64,000 nt of DNA from an uncultured Bacilli bacterium (GTDB lineage Bacteria; Bacillota_I; Bacilli_A; RF39; UBA660). Location of the stretch: the NCBI GenBank assembly GCA_944363785.1, contig CALVVF010000001.1, forward strand, positions 1-64,000, read 5' to 3'. The position numbers were made by a program, and so were the translations under genes. The notes under the pieces were generated by a model, which worked only from the letters and a program-made list of their open reading frames with translations, searched no databases and was not told the origin of the DNA. Positions 28,686-37,936 of this stretch are shown piece by piece (the first letter of the stretch is position 1; each line of letters begins with the position of its first letter).

Positions 28686-28708
28686 ATATTTTCTCAAAAA
28701 AGTACATG

Positions 28709-28717
28709 TGATATACT
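28709..28717 (+). promoter_or_regulatory. extended -10 promoter for the hybrid histidine kinase gene
   Basis: TGA followed by TATACT (28712-28717), 25 bases before the ATG at 28742; no convincing -35. Confidence 0.45.
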
Positions 28718-28741
28718 ATTAGTAGAATAGGGTGAAGTTTT

Positions 28742-31012
28742 ATGGCTAATTTGTATATTCCCGCATGTGCTTTTTTACTTGCATTACTTTTATTAATTAT
28801 TTTTTTCGGAAGAAAGCGAGTGAATAACAAAGAAACTAGAATTTTTTCTGGATTAATTATCACTAGTTTCATCGATACCATTATGATGGTAGCTATTATT
28901 ACAATTGGATACATAGACCCAACTCATTTTAGCTTATATATACTAAATCGAATTGATTTCGTTCAGTATTTAGGTTGGTCTTGGCTCTTCTTCTTATATA
29001 TTTATTATGTTACTGTTTCTAATAAGAAAAATGGAGTCGATAAATATAATAGAATGATGAAAGTAACAAGAATAATAAATACTATATCATTATTGTTTAT
29101 TTTAACATTACCATTATATCTTCATAGTAAAAATGATGTAATGTACAGTTATGGTCCATCAGTTAGTATCTTGTATGTCTGTTGTGGTATTTATATTCTT
29201 TTATCTTTTGTAATTACATTATTTAATGCCAAAAATATCAAGAGTAAAAAGTATTTTCCTATTTTAGCACTATTATTTTTAGGAACTTTAACACTTGGTA
29301 TTCGAATGGTACAGCCTGGATTACTTGTTATTCCCTTTGTTATGGCATATATTAATTTGATTATGTATTTCACGATTGAAAATCCAGATATTAAAATGAT
29401 TGAAGAATTAAACGTAGCGAAGAGTTCCGCTGAAAAAGCTAACTTAGCTAAGTCAGAATTCTTATCTAGTATGTCTCATGAAATAAGAACTCCATTAAAT
29501 GCTATCGTTGGATTTAGTGATTGTATTTTACGAGAAAACAATCTAGAAACAGCGAAAGATGATGCCAAAGATATTATTACGGCTTCTCAAAACTTATTAG
29601 AAATTGTAAATGGAATTTTAGATATCTCTAAAATTGAAGCCAATAAAATGGAAATCAAAGAAATAGATTATAGCCCTAAAGAGACAATTTGTACTTTAGT
29701 AAAATTAATTGCCCCTAGAATTGGCGAAAAACCGATTGAGATGAAAGTAGGGATAAGTCCAGATTTACCTAAAGTTCTTTATGGAGATGTAAAGAAGGTT
29801 AAACAGATCGTGACGAATATTTTAACCAATGCGGTAAAGTATACGGATAAAGGTTATATTACGTTAACTCTAAACTGTTTAAACCAACAGGATATTTCCA
29901 CTTTAATCATTTCTGTTGAAGATACAGGTCGAGGAATAAAACCAGAAAAGATCAATAAACTGTTCACCAAGTTCGAGCGTTTAGATGAAGATAGGAATAC
30001 GACGATAGAAGGAACAGGATTAGGACTTGCGATTACTAAACGATTAGTAGATATGATGGGTGGTAAGATCATCGTTCAAAGTAAATTTGGAGAAGGATCA
30101 AAGTTTACCGTTTATTTAAAACAAAGAATAAGCAAGTTAGATGCTGTTGAAGAAGAAAAGAAAGAAGCAGTAGCTAAACACTATCCAGGTAAGAAGATTT
30201 TAGTTGTCGATGACAATAAGATCAATCTAAAAGTAGCCACTAAGATTTTAAAAGAATTAGAAATTACGGTAGAAGAAGTAGATAACGGTTTTAGCTGTAT
30301 CGAAAAAATTCAAAAAGAAAACTTCTATGACATGATTTTATTAGATGACATGATGCCAAGAATGAGTGGCTCTGAAACGTTAATAGAGTTAAAAAAGATT
30401 CCTACTTTTTCTTCTCCGGTTATTGCGTTAACCGCTAATGCGATCGAAGGAATGAAAGAAGAATATCTAAAAAAAGGATTTGATGGCTATATCGCTAAAC
30501 CGATCGATCGTAATGAACTATATCAAACCCTAAACCACTTCTTTGATCAAGGCACAAAATCTTCAGCTGAAGAAAAAGTAGATTTCGGACCTCTACCTCA
30601 AGAAATTTATGAATTTAGTAGTCATTTTGATCAACAAAAAGAAACTTTTGATTTAGAATATCTAAAGAAAAAAGGAATCGATGTCGATAAAGGAATATCC
30701 TTACTAGGAGACGAAGAAACATATCGAGAAATGATGACGACATTCTTACAAGAAATTGATCAAAAGATAGAAAAAATGAAAACCTTGATCAGTGAGAAAA
30801 ACACAAAAGAATATGCGGTATTGGCGCATGGAATAAAAAGTGATGCCAAGTATTTTGGCTTTACTAAGTTAGCCGATATTGCCTACCAACATGAATTAAA
30901 AGGTAAAGAAAACGATATCGATTTTATAGAAAAACATCATGAAGAATTCTTTGAAGAAATCAAAAAAACAAAAGAAATTATTCAGCCATACTTAGGGGAG
31001 GAACAAAAATGA
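28742..31012 (+). CDS. membrane hybrid histidine kinase with receiver and HPt domains
   Basis: A 756-residue sensory phosphorelay protein. The N-terminal 215 residues contain about seven membrane segments and no large extracellular domain, resembling a 7TM sensing module. The HisKA domain follows with SHEIRTPLN (phospho-His about 246), then an HATPase domain ending [19 protein letters not shown] receiver domain has VVDDNK and the phospho-Asp near 535 ([11 protein letters not shown]). A C-terminal HPt domain has [12 protein letters not shown] (His about 696). All relay steps except the final output regulator are in one chain. No response-regulator gene is next to it. It overlaps the phosphoesterase gene by four bases. 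Confidence 0.92.
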   Translation: MANLYIPACAFLLALLLLIIFFGRKRVNNKETRIFSGLIITSFIDTIMMVAIITIGYIDPTHFSLYILNRIDFVQYLGWSWLFFLYIYYVTVSNKKNGVDKYNRMMKVTRIINTISLLFILTLPLYLHSKNDVMYSYGPSVSILYVCCGIYILLSFVITLFNAKNIKSKKYFPILALLFLGTLTLGIRMVQPGLLVIPFVMAYINLIMYFTIENPDIKMIEELNVAKSSAEKANLAKSEFLSSMSHEIRTPLNAIVGFSDCILRENNLETAKDDAKDIITASQNLLEIVNGILDISKIEANKMEIKEIDYSPKETICTLVKLIAPRIGEKPIEMKVGISPDLPKVLYGDVKKVKQIVTNILTNAVKYTDKGYITLTLNCLNQQDISTLIISVEDTGRGIKPEKINKLFTKFERLDEDRNTTIEGTGLGLAITKRLVDMMGGKIIVQSKFGEGSKFTVYLKQRISKLDAVEEEKKEAVAKHYPGKKILVVDDNKINLKVATKILKELEITVEEVDNGFSCIEKIQKENFYDMILLDDMMPRMSGSETLIELKKIPTFSSPVIALTANAIEGMKEEYLKKGFDGYIAKPIDRNELYQTLNHFFDQGTKSSAEEKVDFGPLPQEIYEFSSHFDQQKETFDLEYLKKKGIDVDKGISLLGDEETYREMMTTFLQEIDQKIEKMKTLISEKNTKEYAVLAHGIKSDAKYFGFTKLADIAYQHELKGKENDIDFIEKHHEEFFEEIKKTKEIIQPYLGEEQK

Positions 31013-31551
31013 AACTATTAATATTTTCTGATATTCATGGTATAAAAAATAATTTAACTTATTTAAAAGAAGTTTATGAAAAAGAAAAATGTGATCGAGT
31101 AATTGTATTAGGAGATCTATATTATATTGGTCCTAGAAATACGATGATACCTGGATATGATATTCAAGCAGTAAAGAGTTTTTTAGAATCATTTGGAGAT
31201 AGACTAATTTCTATTCAAGGAAACTGTGATAGCCAAGTTGATCTAGATGTTTCTTCTTTTGTGATCGTTCCAGAGTTAGAATATTTACCATTAGATGGCT
31301 TAGACTTATATTTTACTCATGGTGATTTATATAATCACAAAAATTACGAGAAAATCCCATCTGGTAGCATCCTAATCTATGGACATGAGCATGACCCTTA
31401 TATCGTAAACGAAAATAATAGGTGGTTCATCAATCCTGGCTCGATCTCACTTCCTAAAGGAAACACTTATCCATCATATTTGATTTATGAAAATCGTACC
31501 TTTACCATTTATGACATTAAGGGACAACAACTATTTCAACAATCATTATAA
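31009..31551 (+). CDS. YfcE/MJ0936-type metallophosphoesterase
   Basis: A 180-residue calcineurin-like phosphoesterase. Metal-binding motifs are in order: FSDIHG (near 6), LGDLYY (near 36), GNCDSQ, FTHGD and YGHEHDP. The family hydrolyses phosphodiesters; the natural substrate is usually unknown. The start overlaps the end of the kinase gene (ATGA) and has AGGGGAGG before it, so it is coupled to the kinase. A terminator follows. Confidence 0.88.
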   Translation: MKLLIFSDIHGIKNNLTYLKEVYEKEKCDRVIVLGDLYYIGPRNTMIPGYDIQAVKSFLESFGDRLISIQGNCDSQVDLDVSSFVIVPELEYLPLDGLDLYFTHGDLYNHKNYEKIPSGSILIYGHEHDPYIVNENNRWFINPGSISLPKGNTYPSYLIYENRTFTIYDIKGQQLFQQSL

Positions 31552-31570
31552 TCAAAAAAATCATGAGAAA

Positions 31571-31603
31571 AACGTTGATGAGAGATACATCAGCGCTTTT
31601 TTT
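31571..31603 (+). terminator. terminator after the phosphoesterase gene
   Basis: CGTTGATG (31573-31580) pairs with CATCAGCG (31588-31595); flanking A and T runs could make it work in both directions between the convergent genes. Confidence 0.8.
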
Positions 31604-31618
31604 GTCATAAATAGGATA

Positions 31619-32836
31619 TTACCGATAAATACTATTCGTCATTTTACTTACCGCAATAAAGATGTAGGAAATTTTATACCACGTTTGAAAATTTACCGTT
31701 CCCGTAGAGGAGAGATTAAATACTTCTTGAAACTTTCTGACAGCTTTGGTCGTGTCACTATCAAATAATCCCGTTGAATTTTTAATTACTGGTATTCCAG
31801 GATAGCTTCCCCGTATATAGTTTAATGTATTTTGTAATTTGTATACATCTCTACTACAGTCACCTTCTTTTAATGTCCCATCAAAAGAGTAGGGGTAGCT
31901 TTGGGTAGTTTCTGCTTCATAGATATTGATATTATTGCCGTAGTAATATTTTAGAATCTCCAAATGATTATACCCGCGGTCTCCTAATTCTTTAGATCCC
32001 CATTGACTTAAGTTACCGGGCTCTGTCGTACTGCTTTTGTAGTGGGCAAGTAATGGTTCTGGACGATATCCTTGTCTAATATAATCAGTAAATATTTCAT
32101 CGACTATTCTGGAAATCGGTTCAAATATTGTGCCATTTACAGTATATTTTTGATCATAACTAGTTGTAGAAGTGATAGTAAAGTCATAGCCTCTACTTTT
32201 ATACCACTCGGTAAAAATTCGATTTAACGTATAGGAAATAATTGCTAATACGTTGGCTTTGATCGTTTCAGTAGGCCAAGTACTATAAATCTCGCTACTA
32301 GCTACATTCTTGATATAATCGATAAACGAAACCGTATAATTTGGCGCACTTGAATTAGAAGGTATCCCATCATGCACAATGATATTCTCAGGAATTAGTA
32401 CTTCGTCTAAGACATGGGGAGCAATTTCTTCTTCAGTAGGTTCATTTCCCGTTATATTTTGTGGATATTCTTGCCATAGAGTATTCGGAGTAATTACTGA
32501 AGTTTCTCCTTTTTGATTTTCATCGATCGAAGTCAAATAGATGTTTTGAATAGAAGTTACCTCATCGAATATTTGAACCCCCTCGATCGTAGTTGGCGTA
32601 AGCCCAACCGCATTTACAGTAACATCATAAGTTTCATAAGGACGTACTTCATGTTGTTCTTCTTCAGAATAACTCTTATCGACAGTCTCTAAAGTCATTT
32701 TAGGAGTGGCACCATCTTCATCCGTAGTCACTGTCATTAAATCCATGCCATCTTTTGAAATTTTTACAGTTGCCCCTTTAACTGGATTAGCGATAGTATC
32801 GCTATAAACATTGACGATTAAATATCCATTTGTCAT
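31619..32836 (-). CDS. SpoIID-like protein with C-terminal peptidoglycan-binding domain
   Basis: A 405-residue protein without a visible signal peptide. Residues 1-100 look like a carboxypeptidase-regulatory/Ig-like beta domain (GYLIVNVYSDT, VKGATVKISKDG). The middle, with VSFIDYIKNVASSEIYSTWP then TIKANVLAIISYTLNR, fits the SpoIID/LytB domain of sporulation and amidase-related proteins. The last 75 residues form a PG_binding_1 domain (DVYKLQNTLNYIR, LFDSDTTKAVRKFQE). The gene points away from the LysM gene at 32946 and may share its regulatory region. A role in spore cortex or coat is inferred from the domains and lack of an export signal. Confidence 0.72.
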   Translation of the reverse strand: MTNGYLIVNVYSDTIANPVKGATVKISKDGMDLMTVTTDEDGATPKMTLETVDKSYSEEEQHEVRPYETYDVTVNAVGLTPTTIEGVQIFDEVTSIQNIYLTSIDENQKGETSVITPNTLWQEYPQNITGNEPTEEEIAPHVLDEVLIPENIIVHDGIPSNSSAPNYTVSFIDYIKNVASSEIYSTWPTETIKANVLAIISYTLNRIFTEWYKSRGYDFTITSTTSYDQKYTVNGTIFEPISRIVDEIFTDYIRQGYRPEPLLAHYKSSTTEPGNLSQWGSKELGDRGYNHLEILKYYYGNNINIYEAETTQSYPYSFDGTLKEGDCSRDVYKLQNTLNYIRGSYPGIPVIKNSTGLFDSDTTKAVRKFQEVFNLSSTGTVNFQTWYKISYIFIAVSKMTNSIYR

Positions 32837-32945
32837 ATCTCACCTTAGAATAGGGTTATCTAGTTTCACCCATTTATTCTATCCTTTCTCTATATTATAT
32901 ATAAATTTTCCAAAACCAATGAATATAATTTAATGAGGTGATAAT

Positions 32946-34217
32946 TTGCTTAATCAAGATTTACAAATGGGAGATCATGGTAATGATGTTAGAATTTTAC
33001 AAGAAAAGTTAAAAATATTAGGCTTTTATCCAGCTTTGATTAATGGGGACTTTGGTCTTGCTACAGAAGCAGGAGTAAAAGCATTTCAAAAAGAGTACTC
33101 TTTACCAGAAACAGGAATAGTCGATGAAGAAATGTGGGAGTTACTATTTTCTTTGACTGAAGTTGCCTATTCGAGTGCATTTAGTAAATATCCAACCCTT
33201 AGTTTAGGAATGAGTGGGGAAGAGGTTAGAGATTTACAAACCAAGTTAAAAACACTTTTATATTATACCGGAGAGATTAACTCTTTGTTTGATACGGCAA
33301 CCCAAACGGCTGTTAAACGATTTCAATTTCATAATAATTTAACCACAACCGGAGTGGTAAATAACCAAACTTGGAGTATACTGGACACCTTATATGGAAA
33401 TATCAATGAATGTGTAATTGAAAAAGAAGAAAATAAGGACAATGTTCACATTGTAGTAAAGGGGGATACCCTATATTCGATAGCTAGACGTTATAATACC
33501 ACAGTGGATGCGATAAGAAGACTCAATCAGTTAACAAGTGATGTCTTAAGTATCGGTCAGGTATTAAAAATTCCTTCTAGTAGCTCAGATAATGGAACTA
33601 TTCCATCCACTACTTATACAGTTCAACCGGGGGATACCTTATATTCAATAGCTAGACGTTATAATACGACCGTAGATGCGATTAGGAGTTTGAATAATCT
33701 ATCTAGTAATGTCTTGAGTGTCGGTCAAGTATTAAGAATACCTTCTTCTAATCAAAATACTCCTCAGTTAACTCATACGGTTCAACCAGGAGAGACTCTA
33801 TTTTCGATAGCTAGACGTTATAATACGGCTGTAGATGCGATTAAGAGTTTAAATAATCTATCTAGTAATGTCTTAAGTATCGGTCAAGTATTAAGAATAC
33901 CATCCAATGAAAATAGTCCTCAGCTAACCCATACGGTTCAACCAGGAGAGACTCTATTTTCGATAGCTAGACGTTATAATACGGCTGTAGATGCGATTAA
34001 GAGTTTAAATAATCTATCTAGTAATGTCTTAAGTATCGGTCAAGTATTAAGAATACCATCCAATGAAAATAGTCCTCAGCTAACCCATACGGTTCAACCG
34101 GGGGAGACTCTATTTTCGATAGCTAGACGCTATAACACTACTGTAGATACCATTAAAAGATTAAATAATCTCACAAGTAACGTCTTAAGTATCGGTCAAA
34201 TATTAAGAATAGCATAA
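32946..34217 (+). CDS. two peptidoglycan-binding domains plus five LysM repeats
   Basis: A 423-residue peptidoglycan-binding protein. The TTG at 32946 is the likely start because GAGGTG lies five bases before it; the next ATG is seven codons on. Two PG_binding_1 domains (about 1-60 and 75-140) are followed by five LysM modules of about 50 residues, each with a VxxGxTLxSIARRYNT block and LSIGQVLRIP end. No signal or membrane segment is visible, as in several spore coat/cortex proteins. No catalytic domain is visible, so it probably acts as a scaffold or adaptor. The divergent SpoIID-like gene supports a sporulation link. Modules 3 and 4 are identical at the DNA level. Confidence 0.82.
   Translation: MLNQDLQMGDHGNDVRILQEKLKILGFYPALINGDFGLATEAGVKAFQKEYSLPETGIVDEEMWELLFSLTEVAYSSAFSKYPTLSLGMSGEEVRDLQTKLKTLLYYTGEINSLFDTATQTAVKRFQFHNNLTTTGVVNNQTWSILDTLYGNINECVIEKEENKDNVHIVVKGDTLYSIARRYNTTVDAIRRLNQLTSDVLSIGQVLKIPSSSSDNGTIPSTTYTVQPGDTLYSIARRYNTTVDAIRSLNNLSSNVLSVGQVLRIPSSNQNTPQLTHTVQPGETLFSIARRYNTAVDAIKSLNNLSSNVLSIGQVLRIPSNENSPQLTHTVQPGETLFSIARRYNTAVDAIKSLNNLSSNVLSIGQVLRIPSNENSPQLTHTVQPGETLFSIARRYNTTVDTIKRLNNLTSNVLSIGQILRIA
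33774..34085 (+). repeat. two identical 156-bp tandem LysM units
   Basis: Units 33774-33929 and 33930-34085 are identical by eye, each coding 52 residues. Neighbouring LysM units are similar but not identical, so this is a recent in-frame duplication or gene conversion. Confidence 0.9.
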
Positions 34218-34221
34218 ACAA

Positions 34222-34250
34222 AAAAAACTCGTTTCATTCAAACGAGTTTT
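34222..34250. terminator. bidirectional terminator between convergent genes
   Basis: AAAACTCGTTT and AAACGAGTTTT form an 11-pair stem with a five-base loop, with A and T runs on both sides. Confidence 0.88.
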
Positions 34251-34268
34251 CCTAATCTTATTAAGTTG

Positions 34269-35867
34269 TTAAGCCGTTAAATCTTCATATCGTTTTACTT
34301 TTTGATCATTTTTCTCTAATTGTTCATTCATTTCTTTTTGAATTCGTTCAATTTTGTCTTTGTTATCTGTCAGTTCTTTTTCCATATTTGAAATAGAAGA
34401 GAATAACTCTTGATATTCTGGTAAAACATCTTGATATTGACTAAAATTCTCTTCAAAATTTTGTTTTAGTTCAGCAATACTTTTTAAACTGTAATCGACA
34501 AGAAAAGTCACTTGATCAACATCACTAATTGCCATAGTAATATCTTCTTGATAGTTTTTAATATCCGCAACTAACTGTACTTCTTCAACTTCTTTGGGAT
34601 GTAATAGTTCATTTAATAAATGAATCGCCAGTAAAGCTTCAACCGTAGTTGCGCCCACTGACTCCATAAAAGGTTTCTTTTTTAAAAGAGCCATAAAAAG
34701 AAGCATTTGACCGATCACCGATAGAGAACTTTTTAATCTAGTTTTAACGATTTTTTCTACATGAACCGCTTCTTCTACTTTTCTTTTTATTTCTTCTAGT
34801 TGTTGATTAGCTTCATCGATTATTTTTTGAAGTTCATTAGTTGTTTTTTCAATTTCTAAGTAGTCCCATTTTAATGCTTCAAATTCATCATCCCGAAGTT
34901 CTAGTTCATCTTGTTTTTCGCTTATTTGTTGTTGTAGCGCTTCCTGCATCTGTTCAAATAAAATAATCTCTTCTATAATCGATAAGTATTCAGGACTTCT
35001 TTTGAAGTCAGATACCTGTTCTATAACCAAATCTTGTTCGACCTGATGTTTATATTGATCGACTAGATAAGTAAAATAATCATCCTGTAATTGATAAATA
35101 TTATCTAAATCATCAGTATCGATTAAAAGACTAATCTCTTTTTTGATTTGTTCTAAGCGATCGAGTAGTCTTTCTATTTCTTCTTGTAAATAATTGGCAT
35201 CCGTTAAAGTAAAAACATCTTCTGTTTCTTGTTCTAAGATTTGATATTCACTAATTAATTTATCTAATTGATATTGATTCTCTTTCACTAAGTTTTCTAA
35301 TTCTTGAACGACTTTTAATTCTAAAGCAGGATTATCTTGATCAAAAGAAAGGGGAGAGTATTCTTCCTTTTCTTCCTTTTCGGAAAGTTCTTCTAAAGGA
35401 ACTCCTGCTTTCTTTTTCGGTTTAATTCTTCTCGGTGTTACTTGTTTTGGTTTTTCCTGAATTCCTTCTTCCGTTAGCTCTAAATCTTCTTGTTTTTTCT
35501 CTTGTTTGTGTTCCGGTTTTTTTTCTTCTTGATGAATAATTTCGTCTTTATTTTCTTTACTAGTAATAACTTTATCCGTATTTTTATTCTCGATCTCTTT
35601 TTTCTTTTCTTCTTCTAATTCCTCTTCTAAGGAAACACAAGTACCTGCTTTTTTCTTTCTTACTATTCTTTGTCTTGGTTGATTAGACGGTGGAGTAACT
35701 TCTGGTTTCTTTAATTTAATCTCTGTTTTTTCTTCAAGTTGTTTTTTCTCGTGTTCTTGTTTTATTTCTAATTCTAATTCTTTTCTTTTTTTCTTCTTTT
35801 GGCGATTACGTTCAGAGATAAGTAAATCTCTTTTTCCACCTTTAGCCCCTTTATTTTCACTAAACAT
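34269..35867 (-). CDS. long coiled-coil protein, unknown function
   Basis: A 532-residue protein I do not recognise. Residues 1-170 are extremely Lys/Glu-rich with short basic patches (RQRIVRKKKAG and RRIKPKKKAG, seemingly a repeated motif). Residues about 190-370 and 425-530 are predicted coiled coil. A short hydrophobic stretch at about 385-420 (IGQMLLFMALL, then VEALLAIHLL) could be a hairpin in the membrane or a buried helix. The start has a strong RBS on the minus strand (GAGGAG). The layout recalls cytoskeletal or spore-assembly proteins, which is only a guess. Confidence 0.65.
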   Translation of the reverse strand: MFSENKGAKGGKRDLLISERNRQKKKKRKELELEIKQEHEKKQLEEKTEIKLKKPEVTPPSNQPRQRIVRKKKAGTCVSLEEELEEEKKKEIENKNTDKVITSKENKDEIIHQEEKKPEHKQEKKQEDLELTEEGIQEKPKQVTPRRIKPKKKAGVPLEELSEKEEKEEYSPLSFDQDNPALELKVVQELENLVKENQYQLDKLISEYQILEQETEDVFTLTDANYLQEEIERLLDRLEQIKKEISLLIDTDDLDNIYQLQDDYFTYLVDQYKHQVEQDLVIEQVSDFKRSPEYLSIIEEIILFEQMQEALQQQISEKQDELELRDDEFEALKWDYLEIEKTTNELQKIIDEANQQLEEIKRKVEEAVHVEKIVKTRLKSSLSVIGQMLLFMALLKKKPFMESVGATTVEALLAIHLLNELLHPKEVEEVQLVADIKNYQEDITMAISDVDQVTFLVDYSLKSIAELKQNFEENFSQYQDVLPEYQELFSSISNMEKELTDNKDKIERIQKEMNEQLEKNDQKVKRYEDLTA

Positions 35868-36053
35868 AGTATCTCCTCTTTTTAACTTATAGTATTATAC
35901 TCGATATATAGGAAAAAAGTAAACCTGTTTTTAAACAATATGAACAAAACCATGAGGCCAATATTTTTTCTCTTCCTAACGGAATTCTACTTTTAAGTGG
36001 TATAATAATGGCGAAAAAAGCAGTATATTTGTCTCGTTAGGAGGAAATATTTT

Positions 36054-36851
36054 ATGGATCAAAAAAAGATTGGCAAATTCATTGCCCAGTTAAGAACAGA
36101 ACGGAATTGGACCCAAACAGAATTAGGAGAAAAATTAGGGGTCAGTTATAAGGCAGTAAGTAAATGGGAAAATGGGATCTGTTTACCAGATGCTTCTCTA
36201 TATAATGATATATGTAAAATATTTAAAATTACCAAAGATGAATTGTTTGCGGGAAGTAGGAAAGAGATTAGTTATCACGATAGAACCAGTTTTATTTTAT
36301 TAATTCTTTGCCTAGTTTCTATCAGTATTTGTTTATTTATCCCACCCATCATCTCTAATGAAACGATAACTATGTGTATAGTAGGAATAACACTCATCAT
36401 TACTTTAGGATATTTTACTTTAAATATGGATAAATTAATAAATATCGATAAACAGAATAAAAAAATCAAAGTAATCAAAATCGTAAATTATGGCATAATC
36501 CTTCTTGTTCCTATTTTTCTTCTTGGTGCTTCTGTATTTAAAGATTACATAGAAAGTGAAATAACAGCAATCTCTATCATATCTTTACTTATCGCAAGTG
36601 GAGTATTCTTCTACCGTTTTCCCTACAATAGATATATAGGCTTAAGATTACCATGGACAGTAAGAGATGAATCTACTTGGATCATCGCTCATCAGATATT
36701 AGGAATGATCTCGTTACCAATTTCGATCTTAACGTTGATTACGACGTTATACTTTCGTTCTGAAATCTGTCTCATTACGGGAACTCTTTTATGGATACTT
36801 ATCCCCAGTATTATTTCCGCAGTTCATTTCTATAGATTGTTTTGTAAATGA
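36054..36851 (+). CDS. XRE-type regulator fused to an SdpI-like membrane domain
   Basis: A 265-residue fusion. Residues 6-62 form an HTH_3 domain (TQTELGEKLGVSYKAVSKWENG), as in Cro/CI-type regulators. The rest is a membrane domain with about six segments, and RYIGLRLPWTVRDESTW with IAHQILG matches the SdpI family, in which SdpI is the immunity and signalling protein for the SdpC toxin. A DNA-binding head on a membrane sensor suggests that it senses envelope stress or a toxin. A TATAAT lies at 36001-36006. The small DUF3221-like gene downstream may be a partner. Confidence 0.82.
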   Translation: MDQKKIGKFIAQLRTERNWTQTELGEKLGVSYKAVSKWENGICLPDASLYNDICKIFKITKDELFAGSRKEISYHDRTSFILLILCLVSISICLFIPPIISNETITMCIVGITLIITLGYFTLNMDKLINIDKQNKKIKVIKIVNYGIILLVPIFLLGASVFKDYIESEITAISIISLLIASGVFFYRFPYNRYIGLRLPWTVRDESTWIIAHQILGMISLPISILTLITTLYFRSEICLITGTLLWILIPSIISAVHFYRLFCK

Positions 36852-36927
36852 TCTTAGTAAAAGTAAAGAACACCTACTCACCAAACTAATTTAATGATAA
36901 AATGATAGTAGGAAAGAGGCGAGTAAG

Positions 36928-37311
36928 ATGAAGAAAAGACTTAATATTATTCTAATAGGAATAGTAGTAATCATTATCTTGATTAGTATCTACTTAATCG
37001 GCTACAGAAATGGTCAACATTCAGAAGATAACCCTCAAAACCAACAAACCTTTTATGCTTCGATCAAAGATATCACGGCTAATTATCTTCTTGTTGAAGG
37101 GTTAGAAGTCAATGATATAAATTATCGAAGCGAATTTACTTTTTCCCTCAGTGAAAACACAAAGCTATTATGGCGAGGAGAAAAAATTGATCCATCCGCT
37201 TTAAAGATCGATGATCATATAGCGATCACTTTTCAAGGGGAAGTATTAGAGTCTTATCCTGCCCAACTGACAGAAGTTATAAAAATAGAATTATTAGATG
37301 ATGAAAAATAA
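36928..37311 (+). CDS. membrane-anchored DUF3221/YobA-like protein
   Basis: A 127-residue protein with an N-terminal membrane anchor (about 5-26, very Ile-rich) and an extracellular beta domain. The FYASIKDITANYLLVEG start and IAITFQGEVLESYPAQ end resemble the small OB-like DUF3221 (YobA) domain. The function of that family is not established. AAAGAGG precedes the ATG. It lies 76 bases behind the XRE-SdpI gene and ends before a clear terminator. Confidence 0.7.
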   Translation: MKKRLNIILIGIVVIIILISIYLIGYRNGQHSEDNPQNQQTFYASIKDITANYLLVEGLEVNDINYRSEFTFSLSENTKLLWRGEKIDPSALKIDDHIAITFQGEVLESYPAQLTEVIKIELLDDEK

Positions 37312-37329
37312 GAAAAGATTAACGAGCTT

Positions 37330-37377
37330 AAATCTTGAGTAAACAAAAGTTTTTTTGAATTACTCAGGATTTTTTTG
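37330..37377 (+). terminator. intrinsic terminator after the DUF3221-like gene
   Basis: AATCTTGAGTAA (37331-37342) pairs with TTACTCAGGATT (37360-37371), and a T-run follows. The loop is long and itself T-rich. Confidence 0.8.
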
Positions 37378-37528
37378 TATATTTAATGACCGAACATCTA
37401 ACCAAAATTGATATAAAAAAAAGTAACAAATACTTTTATTTGAATAATACCTATAGTATACTTATCCTAAGTGAGATGTCACTGATGAGTAATGATAAAA
37501 TTTGAAAATATGATTAAGGAGAAAAACG

Positions 37529-37786
37529 ATGAATGAGTTAGAAAAAAGAATTGAAGCAATAGAAAAAAGAAATAAAAAAGTAGAAACAGATAAAGCCTGG
37601 GAAACCTCTTGGACTAGAAAAATTTGTATAATGATACTAACGTATATAGTGGTTATTTTATACTCTTATTTAGTAAGAAATTACGATAACATTTTACTAA
37701 GTTCCCTTGTTCCTGTTGTTGGTTTTGCTTTATCTACATTATCTCTTAAGTTAATTAGAAAAGTATGGGAAAATAAGAGTAAATAG
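37529..37786 (+). CDS. small conserved two-segment membrane protein
   Basis: An 85-residue protein with a charged N-terminal helix containing AWETSWTRK, then two membrane segments (about 33-50 and 58-76). Small proteins with this EADKAWETSWTRR-type start occur in many unrelated bacteria, but I know of no assigned function. RBS AAGGAG lies before the ATG. Confidence 0.7.
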   Translation: MNELEKRIEAIEKRNKKVETDKAWETSWTRKICIMILTYIVVILYSYLVRNYDNILLSSLVPVVGFALSTLSLKLIRKVWENKSK

Positions 37787-37880
37787 AAAAATATAAATAA
37801 ATTTCAAAACAAATGTTTAGAAAAACTTTTAGTCGCCATTTCTATTAAGTGAGAAAATACAATCTTGTCATGGAAAAAAA

Positions 37881-37909
37881 TTGTCAAATAAGACAAAATA
37901 TTGTATAAT
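37881..37909 (+). promoter_or_regulatory. sigma-A promoter of the pyrophosphatase gene
   Basis: TTGTCA (37881-37886), a 17-base spacer and TATAAT (37904-37909). Confidence 0.8.
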
Positions 37910-37936
37910 GATGGAGGCAAAAGAGAGGAGTACATT

